64,000 nucleotides of DNA from Metasolibacillus fluoroglycofenilyticus (GCF_003049645.1 NZ_PYWK01000001.1:744001-808000); one strand, 5' to 3'; positions 1 through 9,028 are shown, counted from the stretch's first letter. Numbers and translations are program-made. Notes: generated by a model from the sequence alone, not told the origin.

Positions 1-1616
1 TGTTCCAAATGTTACTGCGCGGAGCAAATGCTGTTGGCTATACGAACTATCCAGATAATTTAATTCGCGAGTTTATCCAAGAATCGGCTGCGTCTGGTAT
101 CGATGTGTTCCGTATTTTCGATAGCTTGAACTGGATTAAAGGTATGGAGGTCGCGATTGATGAAGTGCGTACTAGCGGGAAAATCGCAGAGGCAGCTATT
201 TGCTATACAGGCGATATTTTAGATGATGCTCGTGCAAAATATACGGTACAGTATTATAAAGATATGGCACGTGAACTAGAGGCAGCAGGTGCACATATTT
301 TGGCGATTAAAGATATGGCAGGCTTATTGAAGCCTGAAGCAGCATATCGCCTAATTGCAGAGCTAAAGGATGCAACAAGCTTACCAATTCACTTGCATTC
401 ACATGATACGAGCGGTAATGGCATTTACTTGTATGCAAAGGCGATTGAAGCAGGTGTAGATATTGTCGATACGGCTTTAGGTTCAATGGCTGGTTTAACA
501 TCACAACCAAGCGCTAACTCGCTGTACTATGCGACGAAGGGTGCTAGTCGCGAAATCCGCGCCGACATCGAGTCATTAGAGCAATTAAACTATTACTGGG
601 AAGATGTACGCAAATATTACAAAGATTTTGAGAGTGGTATGAACAGCCCACATTCAGAAATTTATGTACATGAAATGCCAGGTGGACAATATAGTAATTT
701 ACAGCAGCAAGCAAAGGCGGTTGGGCTAGGAGACCGCTGGGATGAAGTGAAAAAAATGTACTCTCAAGTAAACTTTATGTTTGGTGATATTGTTAAAGTA
801 ACGCCATCGTCAAAAGTTGTTGGGGATATGGCATTATTCATGGTACAAAATGATTTAACTGAAGATAATATTTTGGAGCGGGGTCAAGGTATTGATTTCC
901 CAGATTCTGTTATCGAGTTTTTCCAAGGCTATTTAGGTCAACCGCATGGTGGCTTCCCGCAGGACTTACAGCGCGTTGTGTTAAAGGAGCGAGAGGCGAT
1001 TACTGTGCGTCCTGGTGAGCTATTGGCACCAGTTGATTTTGAACAGCTAACAGCAGAATTGACAGAGAAAATCGGACGCGCTGTCACGAAAAAAGACGTG
1101 CTAGCATATGCGTTATATCCAAAAGTATTTGAAGAATATGCGAATATTTATGCACAATTTGGTGACACATCCGTGTTAGATACGCCAACCTTCTTATACG
1201 GCTTAAAGCTAGGAGAAGAAATTGAAGTTGAAATCGAAAAAGGTAAAACATTAATCGTTAAGCTTGTGTCGATAGGAGAGCCACAGCATGACGGTACGCG
1301 CATCATTTACTTTGAGTTAAACGGTCAATCACGTGAGCTTGTCATTCAAGATTTAACAGTCGAAGTAGATGGCAGTGTGGCATTGAAGGCAGACCCATCC
1401 AATCCAAATCAAATCGCGGCAACGATGCCAGGCACAGTGCTGAAAGTAGTTGTGTCGAAAGGAAGCGCGGTTAAACGAGGCGACCACTTGTTAATTACAG
1501 AGGCGATGAAAATGGAGACGACGGTGCAAGCGCCGAAAGATGGTATTGTCAAAGAAATTTACGCTGCATCAGGTGATGCGATTTCAACAGGTGATTTATT
1601 AATTGAATTAGAATAA
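1..1616 (+). CDS. pycA: Pyruvate carboxylase, C-terminal part (5' end outside window)
   Basis: Pyruvate carboxylase makes oxaloacetate from pyruvate, bicarbonate and ATP in the cytoplasm, refilling the citric acid cycle. The frame is already open at base 3, so the ATP-grasp biotin carboxylase half lies upstream. The visible ~537 residues hold the carboxyltransferase TIM barrel, the conserved carboxylase linker domain, and a C-terminal biotinyl domain. The biotin-accepting lysine sits in the motif EAMKMET, 34 residues from the C-terminus. The stop is followed by a strong hairpin with a T-run. ctaA follows convergently, the same pycA-ctaA order as in B. subtilis. Identification is secure; only the N-terminal half is unseen. 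Confidence 0.97.
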   Translation, partial: FQMLLRGANAVGYTNYPDNLIREFIQESAASGIDVFRIFDSLNWIKGMEVAIDEVRTSGKIAEAAICYTGDILDDARAKYTVQYYKDMARELEAAGAHILAIKDMAGLLKPEAAYRLIAELKDATSLPIHLHSHDTSGNGIYLYAKAIEAGVDIVDTALGSMAGLTSQPSANSLYYATKGASREIRADIESLEQLNYYWEDVRKYYKDFESGMNSPHSEIYVHEMPGGQYSNLQQQAKAVGLGDRWDEVKKMYSQVNFMFGDIVKVTPSSKVVGDMALFMVQNDLTEDNILERGQGIDFPDSVIEFFQGYLGQPHGGFPQDLQRVVLKEREAITVRPGELLAPVDFEQLTAELTEKIGRAVTKKDVLAYALYPKVFEEYANIYAQFGDTSVLDTPTFLYGLKLGEEIEVEIEKGKTLIVKLVSIGEPQHDGTRIIYFELNGQSRELVIQDLTVEVDGSVALKADPSNPNQIAATMPGTVLKVVVSKGSAVKRGDHLLITEAMKMETTVQAPKDGIVKEIYAASGDAISTGDLLIELE

Positions 1617-1617
1617 A

Positions 1618-1760
1618 TAAAGACGTCCCGAAAGCCATACAGTTGCCGGCTTTTGGGACGCTTTTGATGTTTGGGTAAAATGGAGTTGATTTCCTTTGAA
1701 AGTGTTATGAACACTGGCTTTAACGGTGTTTACCAAAGCTCTTTCTTAATCATGTTGCTG
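1618..1760 (+). repeat. R1 repeat copy; its stem is the pycA terminator
   Basis: Bases 1622-1661 form a stem with arms CGTCCCGAAAGC and GCTTTTGGGACG and a loop related to GCCGGC/TGCACGG, followed by TTTT, so it should terminate pycA. The following ~90 bases carry the second R1 module around ATGAACACTGGCTTTAACGG (1708-1727). The same two-part structure recurs near 16.2, 20.9, 24.2 and 27.7 kb. An open frame across this stretch is only repeat sequence. Confidence 0.8.
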
Positions 1761-1802
1761 AACCAAAGTGGTTTTTCGAGCAAGGGGGTAGAAAGGACTA
1801 AT

Positions 1803-1880
1803 TCGCTCGTAAGATGGCTAAATTCGCTCATAAAGCGGTTGGAATCGCTCGTAAACCACTCGAATTCGCTCATAAACTTG
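1803..1880. repeat. Four-unit array of TCGCTCRTAA with 21-bp period
   Basis: The hexamer TCGCTC begins at 1803, 1824, 1845 and 1866, exactly 21 bases apart. Each is followed by GTAA or ATAAA and a variable spacer. Two turns of B-DNA put all four copies on one helix face. It lies between the convergent 3' ends of pycA and ctaA. Function unknown. Confidence 0.75.
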
Positions 1881-1916
1881 AAAAAAGAGCTGTCGCTAAA
1901 CCCGATTTCAAATAAA

Positions 1917-1950
1917 GCGTCGAGAAAGCTAGCTTTCTCGACGCCTCAAA
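1917..1950 (-). terminator. Terminator of ctaA
   Basis: Bases 1917-1944 are a perfect 28-bp palindrome (arms GCGTCGAGAAAGCT and its complement), just past the ctaA stop. Read on the minus strand it is followed by a T-rich stretch (TTTATTT). Confidence 0.8.
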
Positions 1951-2874
1951 TCAATTTGTTTTTTGGTTAAAATTGCTGCGTAATACAAGTAAAATCATAT
2001 AGCAAAACAGTCCGAACAATAAAGAAATAAATAGAGAGTGAAGCAATGACATAAATAAGTTAAGGTGTGTGAAAATAACGAGCATACCTGCTAGTGATTG
2101 TAAAATGACAAGGACAGATGCTAAAATCCAACCCCAATAGATTGTCTTTTGATTTTTATATTCTTTAATAACATGCCATGTAATGTATGCTATCCAAACT
2201 GCGATTGATACTGCGGCAACGCGATGCCCCATTTGTACCCATTCATACATATTGATTGGTAATGCGGCAGGATTATTGTTATTACAAAATGGCCAATCAG
2301 GACAAACGAGACTTGAGTTTGTATGTCGTACTAATGCACCTGTATATACTACAACGTATGAATAAATAGTAATCGCAATTGTATGTTTTTTTAGCTTACT
2401 GTTAATGCGGACTTTATCTGCATCAAATTTGCGGTCGACTTCAAAGACGATGAGTGCCAATAGTAAGACGGCTGCGAAAGAAATGAGGGAAATACCGAAA
2501 TGCAACGCTAAAATAAAGTCACCTTGTCCCCAAAGTACTTGTGCTGCACCAATTAAGGCTTGTGCGACTAAGAAGAAGATAGCGAGTATACCTAAAAATT
2601 TAACTTCGCGTATATGGCCAAGTGAGCGCCATGTCCATACGACTAAAAGAACGATAAGAATTGATACTGAGCCAGTTACTGCACGATGTGAGAATTCAAT
2701 TAATACTTCTGCTGTAATCTCTTTCGGAATAAGTGAACCGTTACAATCTGGCCAGTTTCGACCACAGCCTAAACCACTATCTGTTTTCGTAACGAGTGCA
2801 CCGCCGAGTAAAATAAGGAGCATACCAACTGTTGCTGCTACTGCGAGCGCTTTTAAATATTTGCTATGTTTCAA
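1951..2874 (-). CDS. ctaA: Heme A synthase (COX15/CtaA family)
   Basis: CtaA oxidises the C8 methyl of heme O to the formyl of heme A, the cofactor of aa3/caa3 oxidases, in the cytoplasmic membrane. The 307-residue protein is almost entirely membrane segments (about eight). It has the first-loop cysteine pair GCGRNWPDC (Cys37/Cys44), a second pair in VCPDWPFC, and the heme-ligand histidine motifs EFSH, ALHFG, QMGHR and LLHS. The start is a TTG (complement of 2872-2874) preceded by AGGTG on the minus strand; no better ATG exists. It faces away from ctaC as in B. subtilis, but ctaB is absent from the gap between them. Its substrate heme O must therefore come from a farnesyltransferase encoded elsewhere. 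Confidence 0.95.
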   Translation of the reverse strand: MKHSKYLKALAVAATVGMLLILLGGALVTKTDSGLGCGRNWPDCNGSLIPKEITAEVLIEFSHRAVTGSVSILIVLLVVWTWRSLGHIREVKFLGILAIFFLVAQALIGAAQVLWGQGDFILALHFGISLISFAAVLLLALIVFEVDRKFDADKVRINSKLKKHTIAITIYSYVVVYTGALVRHTNSSLVCPDWPFCNNNNPAALPINMYEWVQMGHRVAAVSIAVWIAYITWHVIKEYKNQKTIYWGWILASVLVILQSLAGMLVIFTHLNLFMSLLHSLFISLLFGLFCYMILLVLRSNFNQKTN

Positions 2875-3672
2875 TTATAATACACCTACTTTTACATCAT
2901 TATCGCCTTCAAAAAGCGTTTATCATTTTAGATAATAGCGGATTATATTATAAAAGACAACTTCAATCAGGATAAGTATTTTAATATAAAAAGCTCTTCA
3001 CAAATTGTTCATAAATTCGTGCCAATCCTTTCACAAAACACATTGTAAAATAGCTTAGTATAGAATATGGTATTTCTATATTCCTAGTAGTTGTGGACCT
3101 TTCACGCATTCTTCATTGAAATTTCACCAAACGTCTAGAAATTAATCGGAAATTTCGCTATAGTTATATTAGCGGAATATGCTTACAAAAATGAAAGGCA
3201 GTTTTCAATTATGTTGCAATTGTAGATAAAAAACTTAAAACGTTTTCAATCGTTTCACGCATTTATTTAGACTGGTTTTTAGCGTTTAAATAAATAACTG
3301 CACAGCAAGAGAGAAAAATGTGATAGTCATTTATTATGAAAAGTTTTAAGGATATAACAAATGTAACATTATTAAAGTTGTTAATTCGGTGTAAGCGAAA
3401 TTTTGTAATTATAGCATTTAATAGTGCTGACATGTGATGGAATATGAGGATTAAGTTGATAGTCGTTCAGGTGCTATAGTTAAAGAATATTTTGACTTAT
3501 ACGAGTTGCGTATTTAGGGCACACTTGAAGAAGGTGTTTGTATAATTAAAATGTGCGATAAAGAGATGTTATCGTCACACTAAGCAACTAGCTAAGAATT
3601 CTTTTTCTATGGAGAATCGCAGTCCGAGTTACACATGGAAATACAATAAAGAAAGAGGGGTTTAATTAGGCT
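2875..3672. other. 798-bp divergent intergenic region ctaA/ctaC
   Basis: This AT-rich region separates ctaA from ctaC. I see no credible gene here; in B. subtilis ctaB starts in this place. It must hold both promoters and operators. The clearest sequence element is a cre-like palindrome at 3235-3249. A ribosome binding site AAAGAGGGG (near 3651-3659) precedes ctaC. Confidence 0.7.
3235..3249. promoter_or_regulatory. Candidate cre (CcpA binding) site
   Basis: TTAAAACGTTTTCAA matches the catabolite-responsive consensus TGWAANCGNTNWCA at every position except the G. Location upstream of the oxidase operon fits known carbon-catabolite control of respiratory genes in Bacillus. Binding is inferred from sequence only. 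Confidence 0.55.
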
Positions 3673-4740
3673 ATGATAAAAGGGCTTAAAAAATGGCGTC
3701 TATTTTCACTTTTAGCAGTAATGACAGTATTCCTTGCCGCTTGTGGTGAAGAGCATCTTTCCACTTTGAGACCAGCTGGCTCTGTCGGAAGAGAACAATT
3801 CAATCTTTTAATGCTCACAACAATTATTATGACAATCGTAGTCGTTGTTGTGTCGATAATTTACTTACTTGCATTCTTCAGATTCCGTCGTTCAAGAGTC
3901 GGTGAAAATGTAATGCCGAAACAAGTAGAAGGTAGTCACACATTAGAAGTGATTTGGGCAGTTATTCCGATTATTTTATTAATCATTATCGCTATTCCTG
4001 TAATTTCTGCTACTTATAAATTTGCGGATGTTTCAGCAATGGAAGATGTAAATGAAAATGGTGAGAAAACAGCTTTAACTGTGAATGTTACAGCAAAGTT
4101 ATATTGGTGGGAGTTTGAATATCCTAACCAAGGAATCGTAACAGCACAGGAGCTTGTAGTACCGACTGGCGAAAGAGTTTACTTTAACTTAATGGCGGCA
4201 GATGTAAAACACTCATTCTGGATTCCTGCTGTAGGTGGGAAAATGGATACGAACGTTGAGAACTTAAACAAATTCTATTTAGATTTTGAAAAGGAATCTA
4301 AGGACCTTGAAGAGGGTGTATTCTTCGGAAAATGTGCGGAGCTTTGCGGACCATCACATGCTTTAATGGACTTTAAAGTAAAAACTCTAAGCCCTGAGGC
4401 ATTTGATGCATGGGTAGCTTCTATGAAAGCTACTGAGGGCAATACAGCTTCTGCTGAATCAACAGATTTAGGTGAAGCAACGTTTGCAAATAGCTGCCTA
4501 GGCTGTCACGCTGTTTCAGGTGTTGGTGTAGCAGGTGCATTCGGACCGAACTTAACAACATTTGGAGACCGTAACCGTGTAGCTGGCTTCATGGACCACA
4601 CTGTTGAAAAAACAGCAGATTGGATTATGGACCCAGAGTACTACAAGCCAGGTAACTTAATGACTGACAAGTATAACGTTACAGAAGAAGAAGCTCAAGC
4701 TATCGCTGAGTATTTAATGACACTATCTGTAGAAAAATAA
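3673..4740 (+). CDS. ctaC: Cytochrome c oxidase subunit II fused to cytochrome c (caa3 type)
   Basis: Subunit II accepts electrons from cytochrome c and passes them through the CuA centre to subunit I. The 355-residue protein starts with a lipoprotein signal (lipobox LAAC, Cys24). Two membrane helices follow (~45-68 and ~92-114), then the CuA domain with His180, Cys221, Glu223, Cys225, His229 and Met232 (CAELCGPSH). It ends in a fused c-type cytochrome with CLGCH (Cys275, Cys278, His279) and a likely Met330 axial ligand. The fused cytochrome marks the enzyme as caa3. It is the first gene of ctaCDEF. Confidence 0.97.
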   Translation: MIKGLKKWRLFSLLAVMTVFLAACGEEHLSTLRPAGSVGREQFNLLMLTTIIMTIVVVVVSIIYLLAFFRFRRSRVGENVMPKQVEGSHTLEVIWAVIPIILLIIIAIPVISATYKFADVSAMEDVNENGEKTALTVNVTAKLYWWEFEYPNQGIVTAQELVVPTGERVYFNLMAADVKHSFWIPAVGGKMDTNVENLNKFYLDFEKESKDLEEGVFFGKCAELCGPSHALMDFKVKTLSPEAFDAWVASMKATEGNTASAESTDLGEATFANSCLGCHAVSGVGVAGAFGPNLTTFGDRNRVAGFMDHTVEKTADWIMDPEYYKPGNLMTDKYNVTEEEAQAIAEYLMTLSVEK

Positions 4741-4776
4741 TAACAAGAGATAGAAACTTTGAAGGAGGTTAAAGTT

Positions 4777-6717
4777 GTGAGCTCTGTTGCACAGAAAAAA
4801 AGCTTTGGCGCACAAGTATGGGACTTTTTAACGACAGTTGACCATAAAAAAATTGCCATTTTGTATTTAGCTGCCGGTACATTATTCTTTGCGATTGCCG
4901 GACTTGAAGCGTTATTTATGCGTTTCCAACTTATGTTCCCTGAAAGTACTTTCATGTCGGCGGGTACTTTTAACGAACTATTAACGATGCATGGTACAAC
5001 GATGTTATTCTTAGCAGCAACACCGTTGCTATTTGCCTTTATGAATGCCATTGTACCTTTGCAAATAGGTGCGCGTGACGTAGCATTCCCATTTTTAAAC
5101 TCATTAGGATTTTGGCTGTTCTTCCTAGGGGCAGTGTTTCTTCACCTATCATTCTTCTTAGGTGGGGCACCTGATGCAGGATGGACTTCTTACGCATCAT
5201 TATCTTTATATTCACCAGGTCATGGTATTGATTTCTATATACTAGGCTTACAAATTTCTGGTGCTGGTACATTAATTTCAGGTATTAACTTTATCGTAAC
5301 AATTATTACGATGCGTGCACCTGGTATGACATTTATGCGTATGCCACTATTTACGTGGACTACATTAGTATCTAGTACATTAATTTTATTCGCTTTCCCT
5401 CCACTTACTGTAAGTTTATTCTTATTATTAGTGGATCGTATGTTCGGAGCTAACTTCTTCGATCATTTGATGGGTGGTAATACAATTATTTGGGAGCATT
5501 TATTCTGGATTTTTGGTCACCCTGAAGTTTATATTTTAGTATTACCTGCGTTCGGATTATTCTCAGAAATTATTCCGGTATTTGCTCGTAAACGATTATT
5601 CGGATATTCTTCAATGGTATTCGCAACAATTTTAATCGGATTTTTAGGGTTCATGGTATGGGCTCACCACATGTTTACAGTAGGTCTTGGTGCAACAGCG
5701 AATGCGATTTTCGCCGTAGCAACAATGACAATTGCCGTACCAACTGGTATGAAAGTATTTAACTGGATTTTAACAATTTGGGGCGGTTCAATTAAAGTAA
5801 CGGTTCCAATGCTTTATGCATTAGGCTTTATCCCGTCATTCGTAGCGGGTGGGGTAACAGGTGTTATGATGGCTGCTGCGCCACTTGATTACCAATTACA
5901 TGATTCTTACTTTATCGTAGCCCACTTCCACTACGTAATCGTAGGTGGTATCGTAACGGCTTTATTCGGAGCGGCTCATTTCTACTGGCCAATTATGTTT
6001 AACCGTGTATTAAGTGAGAAACTAGGAGTTATAACATTCTGGATATTCTTTATTGGATTCCATTTAACATTCTTCTTACAGCATTTCTTAGGTTTAATGG
6101 GTATGCCACGTCGCGTATTTACATTTATGCCTAATCAAGGTTGGGATTTATTCAACTTAATCTCAACTATCGGTGCGATTATGATGGGTATCGGCGTTAT
6201 TTTATTAGTGCTTAACGTTCTATTATCAATCAAGTCAGAGCCAGTAAACCGTCGCGACTATTGGGGCGATGGACGTTCTTTAGAATGGGCATTAGAAACA
6301 CCACTACCATTCTATAACTTTAAACAAACGCCACTTGTGCGTGGTTATGACCCATACTGGATTGAGAAACATGAAGGTAATAAAGAGGGGATGGTATATG
6401 CAGAGCCACTAGGCGATATTCATATGCCGAACAACTCAATTTTACCGTTAGTTATGTCAATCGGAATGTTTATTGCTGGATTTGGTGCATTGTATAGCCC
6501 TTGGGGTGACCAAGTAATTGCAGGCACAGCAAAGGGTATATCACCAGCATTATCTGTAGGTTTATTAATATTTGGTATTGGTATGACGGTTGTAGCAATG
6601 ATTACACGTTCTGCAAAAGATGACCTAGGTTATTACGTAACAAAAGCAGAAGTTGAAGCAACAGAAAAAGATTTAGCACATTACCGTGCAACAGGTAAAA
6701 AAGGGGGTAATAAATAA
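4777..6717 (+). CDS. ctaD: Cytochrome c oxidase subunit I
   Basis: CtaD is the catalytic heme-copper subunit that reduces O2 to water and pumps protons. It is a polytopic membrane protein with the hallmark motifs TMHGTTM (heme a ligand), FGHPEVYILVLP (CuB ligand and cross-linked Tyr), AHHMF (CuB ligands) and HFHYV (heme ligands). The frame is open from a TTG at 4759, but the AAGGAGG at 4762-4768 lies inside that extension. I therefore place the start at GTG 4777, eight bases downstream, giving 646 residues. It overlaps ctaE by one base (TAATG). Confidence 0.97.
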   Translation: MSSVAQKKSFGAQVWDFLTTVDHKKIAILYLAAGTLFFAIAGLEALFMRFQLMFPESTFMSAGTFNELLTMHGTTMLFLAATPLLFAFMNAIVPLQIGARDVAFPFLNSLGFWLFFLGAVFLHLSFFLGGAPDAGWTSYASLSLYSPGHGIDFYILGLQISGAGTLISGINFIVTIITMRAPGMTFMRMPLFTWTTLVSSTLILFAFPPLTVSLFLLLVDRMFGANFFDHLMGGNTIIWEHLFWIFGHPEVYILVLPAFGLFSEIIPVFARKRLFGYSSMVFATILIGFLGFMVWAHHMFTVGLGATANAIFAVATMTIAVPTGMKVFNWILTIWGGSIKVTVPMLYALGFIPSFVAGGVTGVMMAAAPLDYQLHDSYFIVAHFHYVIVGGIVTALFGAAHFYWPIMFNRVLSEKLGVITFWIFFIGFHLTFFLQHFLGLMGMPRRVFTFMPNQGWDLFNLISTIGAIMMGIGVILLVLNVLLSIKSEPVNRRDYWGDGRSLEWALETPLPFYNFKQTPLVRGYDPYWIEKHEGNKEGMVYAEPLGDIHMPNNSILPLVMSIGMFIAGFGALYSPWGDQVIAGTAKGISPALSVGLLIFGIGMTVVAMITRSAKDDLGYYVTKAEVEATEKDLAHYRATGKKGGNK

Positions 6718-7352
6718 TGGATTTAAATACTAAATTCACTCCTCAAAACTGGCCTGCGCATGCTGAACAAGCAACGATGGAAGGGAAAAACAAAGTCGTA
6801 GGCTTCTGGATTTTCCTTGCCTGTGAAGTAGTTTTATTTGCAAGTCTTTTCGCAACATATTTGGCGTTGAAAAACTCTGGTCCTGCTAGCATGGATTTAG
6901 CAAAGTATTCAACACAAGCGTTGTATGAATTACCTTTAGCATTCGCAATGACAATGATTCTTTTAACATCTTCGTTAACATCGGTTTATGCGATGTACCA
7001 TATGAAAAACTTTAATTTCAAGGGTGTACAAACGTGGATGGGAATTACCGTTATTTTAGGTTTAAGCTTCTTATGTCTAGAGATTTATGAGTTCTATCAC
7101 TATGTACATCTGGGCTTTAGCTATTCACATTCAGCGTTTTCTTCTGCATTCTTTACGCTTGTAGGAACGCACGGTGTTCACGTAGTTATCGGATTACTTT
7201 GGATTTCAAGCTTAATTTTCCGTAATATGAAGCGTGGATTAAACTTATATAACGCACCAAAGTACTTTATAGCTTCTTTATACTGGCACTTTATTGACGT
7301 TGTATGGGTATTTATCTTTACAGTAGTTTACTTGATGGGAGTGTTAGGATAA
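6717..7352 (+). CDS. ctaE: Cytochrome c oxidase subunit III
   Basis: Subunit III stabilises the oxidase core and its proton uptake path. The 211-residue protein has about five membrane helices and family motifs such as FWIFLACEVVLFASLFATY near the N-terminus, THGVHV in the middle, and WHFIDVVWVFIF near the C-terminus. The ATG overlaps the ctaD stop (TAATG), so translation is probably coupled. A GGGGG run just upstream serves as the ribosome binding site. Confidence 0.95.
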   Translation: MDLNTKFTPQNWPAHAEQATMEGKNKVVGFWIFLACEVVLFASLFATYLALKNSGPASMDLAKYSTQALYELPLAFAMTMILLTSSLTSVYAMYHMKNFNFKGVQTWMGITVILGLSFLCLEIYEFYHYVHLGFSYSHSAFSSAFFTLVGTHGVHVVIGLLWISSLIFRNMKRGLNLYNAPKYFIASLYWHFIDVVWVFIFTVVYLMGVLG

Positions 7353-7353
7353 T

Positions 7354-7695
7354 ATGGCACACGATACACATTTCGAAGCTCGTTCTCACGTTCAGCAAGA
7401 GTATTATCGTAAAGAAAATGCTGCGAAAATGCGTCAACAAGTAACGCAATTCGCAATAATGATTTTATTAACATTTGTAGCATTTGCTTCAGCAATAGCT
7501 GACTTTGCTCCAAACTTTGTTAAACCGGTTGTACTTTTACTTGCAGGTGTGCAAGTAGTACAACAGCTATATTCATTCATGCATATGGAAGATAAAAATA
7601 CTCACCATATTGGAATAGTTTCATTCTACATGTGGGGCGGTGCATTCATCGCATTTACATTCTTCCTTTGCTTCCTAACAATTATTTGGTGGTAA
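7354..7695 (+). CDS. ctaF: Cytochrome c oxidase subunit IV (CtaF/CoxD family)
   Basis: This 113-residue small subunit of the bacterial oxidase starts one base after the ctaE stop. It has a polar N-terminus and three membrane helices (about 27-47, 53-73 and 85-110), with the conserved QLYSFMHMEDK segment between helices 2 and 3. It is the last gene of the structural operon; a long hairpin terminator follows. Confidence 0.92.
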   Translation: MAHDTHFEARSHVQQEYYRKENAAKMRQQVTQFAIMILLTFVAFASAIADFAPNFVKPVVLLLAGVQVVQQLYSFMHMEDKNTHHIGIVSFYMWGGAFIAFTFFLCFLTIIWW

Positions 7696-7716
7696 TTAAG
7701 AAGTTGTAAGTAAAAT

Positions 7717-7770
7717 AAAACTCGAACAAGTTGCTATCTTTTCGGATAGCTCCGTTGTTCGAGTTTTTTA
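7717..7770 (+). terminator. Terminator after ctaCDEF
   Basis: A long two-part hairpin: outer arms AAAACTCGAACAA / TTGTTCGAGTTTT, inner arms GCTATC / GATAGC, then a T-run. It separates ctaF from ctaG. Confidence 0.9.
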
Positions 7771-7874
7771 TACATCTAATTAATAATTACTGTAATTGTC
7801 ATAGTTCATCTATTGATGTAATAGCTAGCGACACTTTATAATAGAAGTATTGAAGCTAAAGGAGTGCGGTAGCT

Positions 7875-8789
7875 ATGCCATTAAGTATTTTTGGATTTCA
7901 AGCATTATGGAGTCCTTATTTTATAGGTGTTTTAGTATTTTTAACGATTGTATATTTTTTAGTAACTGTCACATGGCGTAAGGATTTTAAGGTAAGTGAG
8001 CCTTTAAAAAAAAGCGAGGCTATTTATTTTATATTAGCGATGATTGTACTTTATATCATCAAAGGTTCACCGCTTGATTTGTTGGGGCATATTATGTTTA
8101 CAGTGCATATGACACAAATGGCATTTTTACTACTATTGGCGCCAATATTACTAATTAAAGGTATTCCGTGGTGGATATGGCGCGTCGTAGTGAATGCACC
8201 TGTTATTAAACCGATTGTAAAAGTAGTAACGAAACCTGTCGTTGCCATTTTCATTTTCATTGGGCTATTTTCGGTATATCATATTCCACTTGTTTTCGAT
8301 GGAATTAAGCTTGATGAAACAACACACGGTTTATTTACATTTATTTTATTTTTAGCAGCTCTTTTTATGTATTGGCCAGTATTCAACAATGTGGAAGGGC
8401 AGCACCAGTTAAAACCGCTTTATAAAATTGCTTATATTATCGGTAACGCTATATTAATCACACCTGCCTGTGGGTTAATTATTTTTGCATCAGCACCGTT
8501 ATATGCAACGTATACAGATGGTGAAGCGTGGTTGAGGGCGATGGAGTTGTGTGTGCCGAAATCAACTTTATCAGGTTTATCATTATCAGGACCTGAGCTG
8601 TTTACATCAATGACACCTGTTGGCGATCAACAGCTTGGCGGTGTATTAATGAAAATTATCCAGGAAGTTATTTTTGCGTTTATTTTAGTGAGTGTTTTCC
8701 GAAAGTGGTGGAATAGTGAACGTAAAAATTCTGATGAAATTACAGCGAATGCTTTAAAAGAATTCCAACAAAAGGTGAAATATGAATAA
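7875..8789 (+). CDS. ctaG: Cytochrome c oxidase assembly factor CtaG (caa3-type family)
   Basis: CtaG of Bacillus is a membrane protein needed for assembly of active caa3 oxidase, probably in CuB delivery; it is unrelated to the Cox11-type CtaG of proteobacteria. The 304-residue protein has about seven membrane helices and the family's conserved region HIMFTVHMTQMAFLLLLAP. RBS AAAGGAG lies 10 bases before the ATG. Its own upstream region, past the ctaF terminator, suggests separate or read-through transcription. Its 3' end overlaps a possible broken 22-codon frame. Confidence 0.93.
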   Translation: MPLSIFGFQALWSPYFIGVLVFLTIVYFLVTVTWRKDFKVSEPLKKSEAIYFILAMIVLYIIKGSPLDLLGHIMFTVHMTQMAFLLLLAPILLIKGIPWWIWRVVVNAPVIKPIVKVVTKPVVAIFIFIGLFSVYHIPLVFDGIKLDETTHGLFTFILFLAALFMYWPVFNNVEGQHQLKPLYKIAYIIGNAILITPACGLIIFASAPLYATYTDGEAWLRAMELCVPKSTLSGLSLSGPELFTSMTPVGDQQLGGVLMKIIQEVIFAFILVSVFRKWWNSERKNSDEITANALKEFQQKVKYE

Positions 8790-8849
8790 TAGAGGAATTT
8801 GTTTGGCATTGTTAGTATTTTAGCAGGTTTAACAGCAAGCTTAAATTAA
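8782..8849 (+). pseudogene. Possible remnant of a 22-residue membrane microprotein
   Basis: An ATG at 8782, inside the ctaG stop region and 5 bases after AAGGTGA, opens MNNRGI. Inserting one base near 8800 (TG to TGG) would continue as WFGIVSILAGLTASLN and stop at 8849, a plausible small hydrophobic protein. As written, the frame ends after 13 codons. This may be a one-base deletion, a sequencing error or chance. Confidence 0.3.
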
Positions 8850-8859
8850 TAAAATAAGT

Positions 8860-8909
8860 AAATCCCTTTAGCAAAATGTTAGTTAAAATTATGCTAGAGG
8901 GATTTTTTA
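8860..8909. terminator. Bidirectional terminator between ctaG and the Lrp gene
   Basis: Arms AAATCCCTTTAGCA / TGCTAGAGGGATTT, T-run on the plus side and A-rich sequence on the other side, so it can serve both convergent genes. Confidence 0.85.
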
Positions 8910-9028
8910 TTTTTATTCCGAATTAACAGGCAGAAAGACCCCACTTCAAGAGTTGAGTGAAAATATGCTAAGGAGAAGTGGGAGATGAGGAAAAAGTCCC
9001 CACTAATTAAAGTATCATTTTATAAAAA

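Noticed and set aside
1803-1880. Array considered as CRISPR
   Set aside because: Repeats are about 10 bases with ~11-base spacers, far below CRISPR unit size, and no cas genes are present.
1671-1970. 99-codon open frame on the plus strand after pycA
   Set aside because: It consists of the R1 arm, the 21-bp array and the ctaA terminator palindrome, and overlaps the ctaA 3' end; no ribosome binding site and low-complexity composition.
2405-2935. 176-codon plus-strand frame opposite ctaA
   Set aside because: It lies almost wholly antisense to a clear ctaA; its Lys/Ser/Thr-rich translation reflects the complement of membrane codons.
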